A DNA stretch of 64,000 bases from Lotus japonicus (Eukaryota; Streptophyta; Magnoliopsida; Fabales; Fabaceae). The stretch lies in contig NC_080044.1 of the NCBI RefSeq assembly GCF_012489685.1, forward strand, positions 58,643,507 to 58,707,506, given 5' to 3'. Below, piece after piece: positions 60,401 through 64,000 of this stretch; the stretch's first letter is position 1; each line of letters opens with the position of its first letter. The notes below the pieces were generated by a model. That model searched no databases, was not told the origin of the DNA, and saw nothing but the letters and a program-made list of their open reading frames with translations. Both the position numbers and the translations under genes were made by a program.

Positions 60401-63400
60401 GTCGCTAAATTTCAGTCTGATTGAGGCCTCGCGGAGCTAACGTAACGAGCTACAGCTTTGAAAAAGAACTTTTGTGAAGTTTCGACTTTTTGGAGGGCCC
60501 CGCGATTGTCGGAAGCTGTGAGATGCTGTCGCTCAAGAACATCAAATTCTCGACACAGTCTGGAATGAAAGGATCACACGTCAGGCTACATGTCGCGAAA
60601 TTTCAGTCTGATTGAGGCCTCGCGTTGCTAACTTAACGAGCTACAACTTTGGAAGAGAACTTTTGTGAAGTTTCGACTTTTAGGAAGGCCCCGTGATTGT
60701 CGGAAGCTGTGAGATGCTGCCGCTCAAGAACATCAAATTCTCGACACAGTCTGCAATGAAAGGATCACACCTCAGGCTACAAGTCGCGAAATTTCAGTCT
60801 GATTGAGGCCTCGCGGAGCTAACGTAACGAGCTACAGCTTTGAAAAAGAACTTTTGTGAAGTTTCGACTTTTTGGAGGGTCCCGCGATTGTCGGAAGCTG
60901 TTAGATGCGGCCGCTCAATAACATCAAATTATCAACACAGTCTGCAATGAAAGGATCACACTTCAGGCTACAAGTCGCAAAATTTCAGTCTGATTGAGGC
61001 CTTGCGGAGCTAACGTAACGAGCTACAACTTTAAAAAAGAACTTTTGTGAAGTTTCTACTTTTTGCAGGGTCCCGCGATTGTCGGAAGCTGTGAGATGCT
61101 GTCGCTCAAGAACATCAAATTCTCGACACAGTCTGGAATGAAAGGATCACAAGTCAGGCTAAAGGTCGCGAAATTTCAATCTGATTAAGGCCTCGCGTTG
61201 CTAACTTAACGAGCTACAACTTTGGAAAAGAACTTTTGTGAAGTTTCGACTTTTAGGAAGGTCCCGTGATTGTCGGAAGCTATGAGATGCTGCCGCTCAA
61301 AAACATCAAATTCTCGACACAGTCTGCAATGAAAGGATCACACCTCAGGCTACAAGTCGCAAAATTTCAGTCTGATTGAGGCCTCGCGGAGCTAACGTAA
61401 CGAGCTACAACTTTGAAAAAGAACTTTTGTGAAGTTTCGACTTTTTGGAGGGTCCCGCGATTGTCGGAAGCTGTGAGATGCTGTCGCTCAAGAACATCAA
61501 ATTCTCGACACAGTCTGGAATGAAAGGATCACACGTCAGGCTACATGTCGCGAAATTTCAGTCTGATTGAGGCCTCGCGTTGCTAACTTAACGAGCTACA
61601 ACTTTGGAAAAGAACTTTTGTGAAGTTTCGAATTTTAGGAAGGTCCCGTGATTGTCGGAAGCTGTGAGATGCTGCCGCTCAAAAACATCAAATTCTCGAC
61701 ACAGTCTGCAATGAAAGGATCACACCTCAGGCTACAAGTCGCGAAATTTCAGTCTGATTGAGGCCTCGCGGAGCTAACGTAACGAGCTACAGCTTTGAAA
61801 AAGAACTTTTGTGAAGTTTCGACTTTTTGGAGGGTCCCGCGATTGTCGGAAGCTGTTAGATGCGGCCGCTCAATAATATCAAATTATCGACACAGTCTGC
61901 AATGAAAGGATCACACCTCAGGCTACAAGTCGCTAAATTTCAGTCTGATTGAGGCCTCGCGGAGCTAACGTAACGAGCTACAACTTTGAAAAAGAACTTT
62001 TGTGAAGTTTAGACTTTTTGGAGGGCCCCGCGATTGTCGGAAGCTGTGAGATGCTGTCGCTCAAGAACATCAAATTCTCGACACAGTCTGGAATGAAAGG
62101 ATCACACGTCAGGCTACATGTCGCGAAATTTCAGTCTGATTGAGGCCTCGCGTTGCTAACTTAACGAGCTACAACTTTGGAAAAGAACTTTTGTGAAGTT
62201 TCGACTTTTAGGAAGGTCCCGTGATTGTCGGAAGCTGTGAGATGCTGCCGCTCAAAAACATCAAATTCTCGACACAGTCTGCAATGAAAGGATCACACCT
62301 CAGGCTACAAGTCGCGAAATTTCAGTCTGATTGAGGCCTCGCGGAGCTAACGTAACGAGCTACAGCTTTGAAAAATAACTTTTGTGAAGTTTCGACTTTT
62401 TGGAGGGTCCCGCGATTGTCGGAAGCTGTTAGATGCGGCCGCTCAATAACATCAAATTATCGACACAGTCTGCAATGAAAGGATCACACCTCAGGCTACA
62501 AGTCGCAAAAATTCAGTCTGATTGAGGCCTCGCGGAGCTAACGTAACGAGCTACAACTTTGAAAAAGAACTTTTGTGAAGTTTCGACTTTTTGGAGGGTC
62601 CCGCGATTGTCGGAAGCTGTTAGATGCGGCCGCTCAATAACATCAAATTATCAACACAGTCTGCAATGAAAGGATCACACTTCAGGCTACAAGTCGCAAA
62701 ATTTCAGTCTGATTGAGGCCTTGCGGAGCTAACGTAACGAGCTACAACTTTAAAAAAGAACTTTTGTGAAGTTTCTACTTTTTGCAGGGTCCCGCGATTG
62801 TCGGAAGCTGTGAGATGCTGTCGCTCAAGAACATCAAATTCTCGACACAGTCTGGAATGAAAGGATCACAAGTCAGGCTAAAGGTCGCGAAATTTCAATC
62901 TGATTAAGGCCTCGCGTTGCTAACTTAACGAGCTACAACTTTGGAAAAGAACTTTTGTGAAGTTTCGACTTTTAGGAAGGTCCCGTGATTGTCGGAAGCT
63001 GTGAGATGCTGCCGCTCAAAAACATCAAATTCTCGACACAGTCTGCAATGAAAGGATCACACCTCAGGCTACAAGTCGCAAAATTTCAGTCTGATTGAGG
63101 CCTCGCGGAGCTAACGTAACGAGCTACAACTTTGAAAAAGAACTTTTGTGAAGTTTCGACTTTTTGGAGGGTCCCGCGATTGTCGGAAGCTGTGAGATGC
63201 TGTCGCTCAAGAACATCAAATTCTCGACACAGTCTGGAATGAAAGGATCACACGTCAGGCTACATGTCGCGAAATTTCAGTCTGATTGAGGCCTCGCGTT
63301 GCTAACTTAACGAGCTACAACTTTGGAAAAGAACTTTTGTGAAGTTTCGAATTTTAGGAAGGTCCCGTGATTGTCGGAAGCTGTGAGATGCTGCCGCTCA

Positions 63401-64000
63401 AAAACATCAAATTCTCGACACAGTCTGCAATGAAAGGATCACACCTCAGGCTACAAGTCGCGAAATTTCAGTCTGATTGAGGCCTCGCGGAGCTAACGTA
63501 ACGAGCTACAGCTTTGAAAAAGAACTTTTGTGAAGTTTCGACTTTTTGGAGGGTCCCGCGATTGTCGGAAGCTGTTAGATGCGGCCGCTCAATAATATCA
63601 AATTATCGACACAGTCTGCAATGAAAGGATCACACCTCAGGCTACAAGTCGCTAAATTTCAGTCTGATTGAGGCCTCGCGGAGCTAACGTAACGAGCTAC
63701 AACTTTGAAAAAGAACTTTTGTGAAGTTTCGACTTTTTGGAGGGTCCCGCGATTGTCGGAAGCTGTTAGATGCGGCCGCTCAATAACATCAAATTATCAA
63801 CACAGTCTGCAATGAAAGGATCACACTTCAGGCTACAAGTCGCAAAATTTCAGTCTGATTGAGGCCTTGCGGAGCTAACGTAACGAGCTACAACTTTAAA
63901 AAAGAACTTTTGTGAAGTTTCTACTTTTTGCAGGGTCCCGCGATTGTCGGAAGCTGTGAGATGCTGTCGCTCAAGAACATCAAATTCTCGACACAGTCTG
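54460..64000 (+). repeat. 191-bp satellite array, block 4
   Basis: About 50 monomers, same orientation, starting within a type B monomer (ggatcacacctc, then tcgcaaaattt) and running off the window end within a type C monomer. A subtype with cctcgtggagc and gagctagagcttt occurs on both sides of element 2 (48200-48610 and 55655-56830), showing that the element split one local family. Confidence 0.97.
60890..64000 (+). repeat. Tandem duplication of a 9-monomer (1719-bp) block
   Basis: Private variants repeat 1719 bp apart (9 x 191): agtttctactttttgc at 61051 and 62770, cacaagtcaggctaaag at about 61149 and 62868, gaattttaggaagg at 61630 and 63349, and caataatatcaaattatc at 61872 and 63591. A further partial copy starts about 1146 bp (6 monomers) later, with agtttctac again near 63916. 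These are very young rearrangements. Confidence 0.85.

Overview
The window is plant heterochromatin, most probably centromeric or pericentromeric. About 47 kb is a head-to-tail satellite array with a monomer of about 191 bp, all copies on one strand. Two related Ty3/gypsy LTR retrotransposons interrupt it. The plant assignment rests on the retroelements: an initiator-Met-tRNA primer-binding site, chromovirus-type RT, an integrase remnant and a C-terminal chromodomain remnant, most like the Tekay/Del group. I cannot name the species. I see no host protein-coding gene, tRNA or rRNA.

Layout: 1-9806 satellite; 9807-20921 a complete LTR element on the + strand (two 3484-bp LTRs, 4147-bp interior, 5-bp target-site duplication); 20922-31039 satellite; 31040-31139 a 100-N gap; 31140-48685 satellite; 48686-54459 a second element of the same family on the - strand, with one LTR and its 3' end missing; 54460-64000 satellite. 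The common satellite unit is a trimer of three monomer types (A-B-C, about 573 bp), overlaid with larger local duplications of 7, 9, 13 and about 20 monomers.

The + strand element has LTRs that look identical, so it inserted recently. Yet its interior is wrecked: a broken nucleocapsid-only gag, an RT with a stop codon and a Glu in the FxDD motif, no RNase H, and an integrase scrap joined to a chromodomain scrap. It must have moved using proteins supplied by another element. The older - strand element shares the gag layout without a capsid domain, and much of the non-coding interior.

Two points stand out. First, both elements carry, in the part of the LTR downstream of the TATA box (so probably in the RNA leader), a dense series of short hairpins. 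Stem sequences change from copy to copy while staying self-complementary, and loops stay nearly constant. I do not recognise this as a described feature. Second, the 9.1 kb left of the gap and the 9.1 kb right of it are the same sequence, ending exactly at the two gap edges. This is the pattern of two overlapping contig ends that were not merged, so about 9.1 kb here is probably a false duplication.
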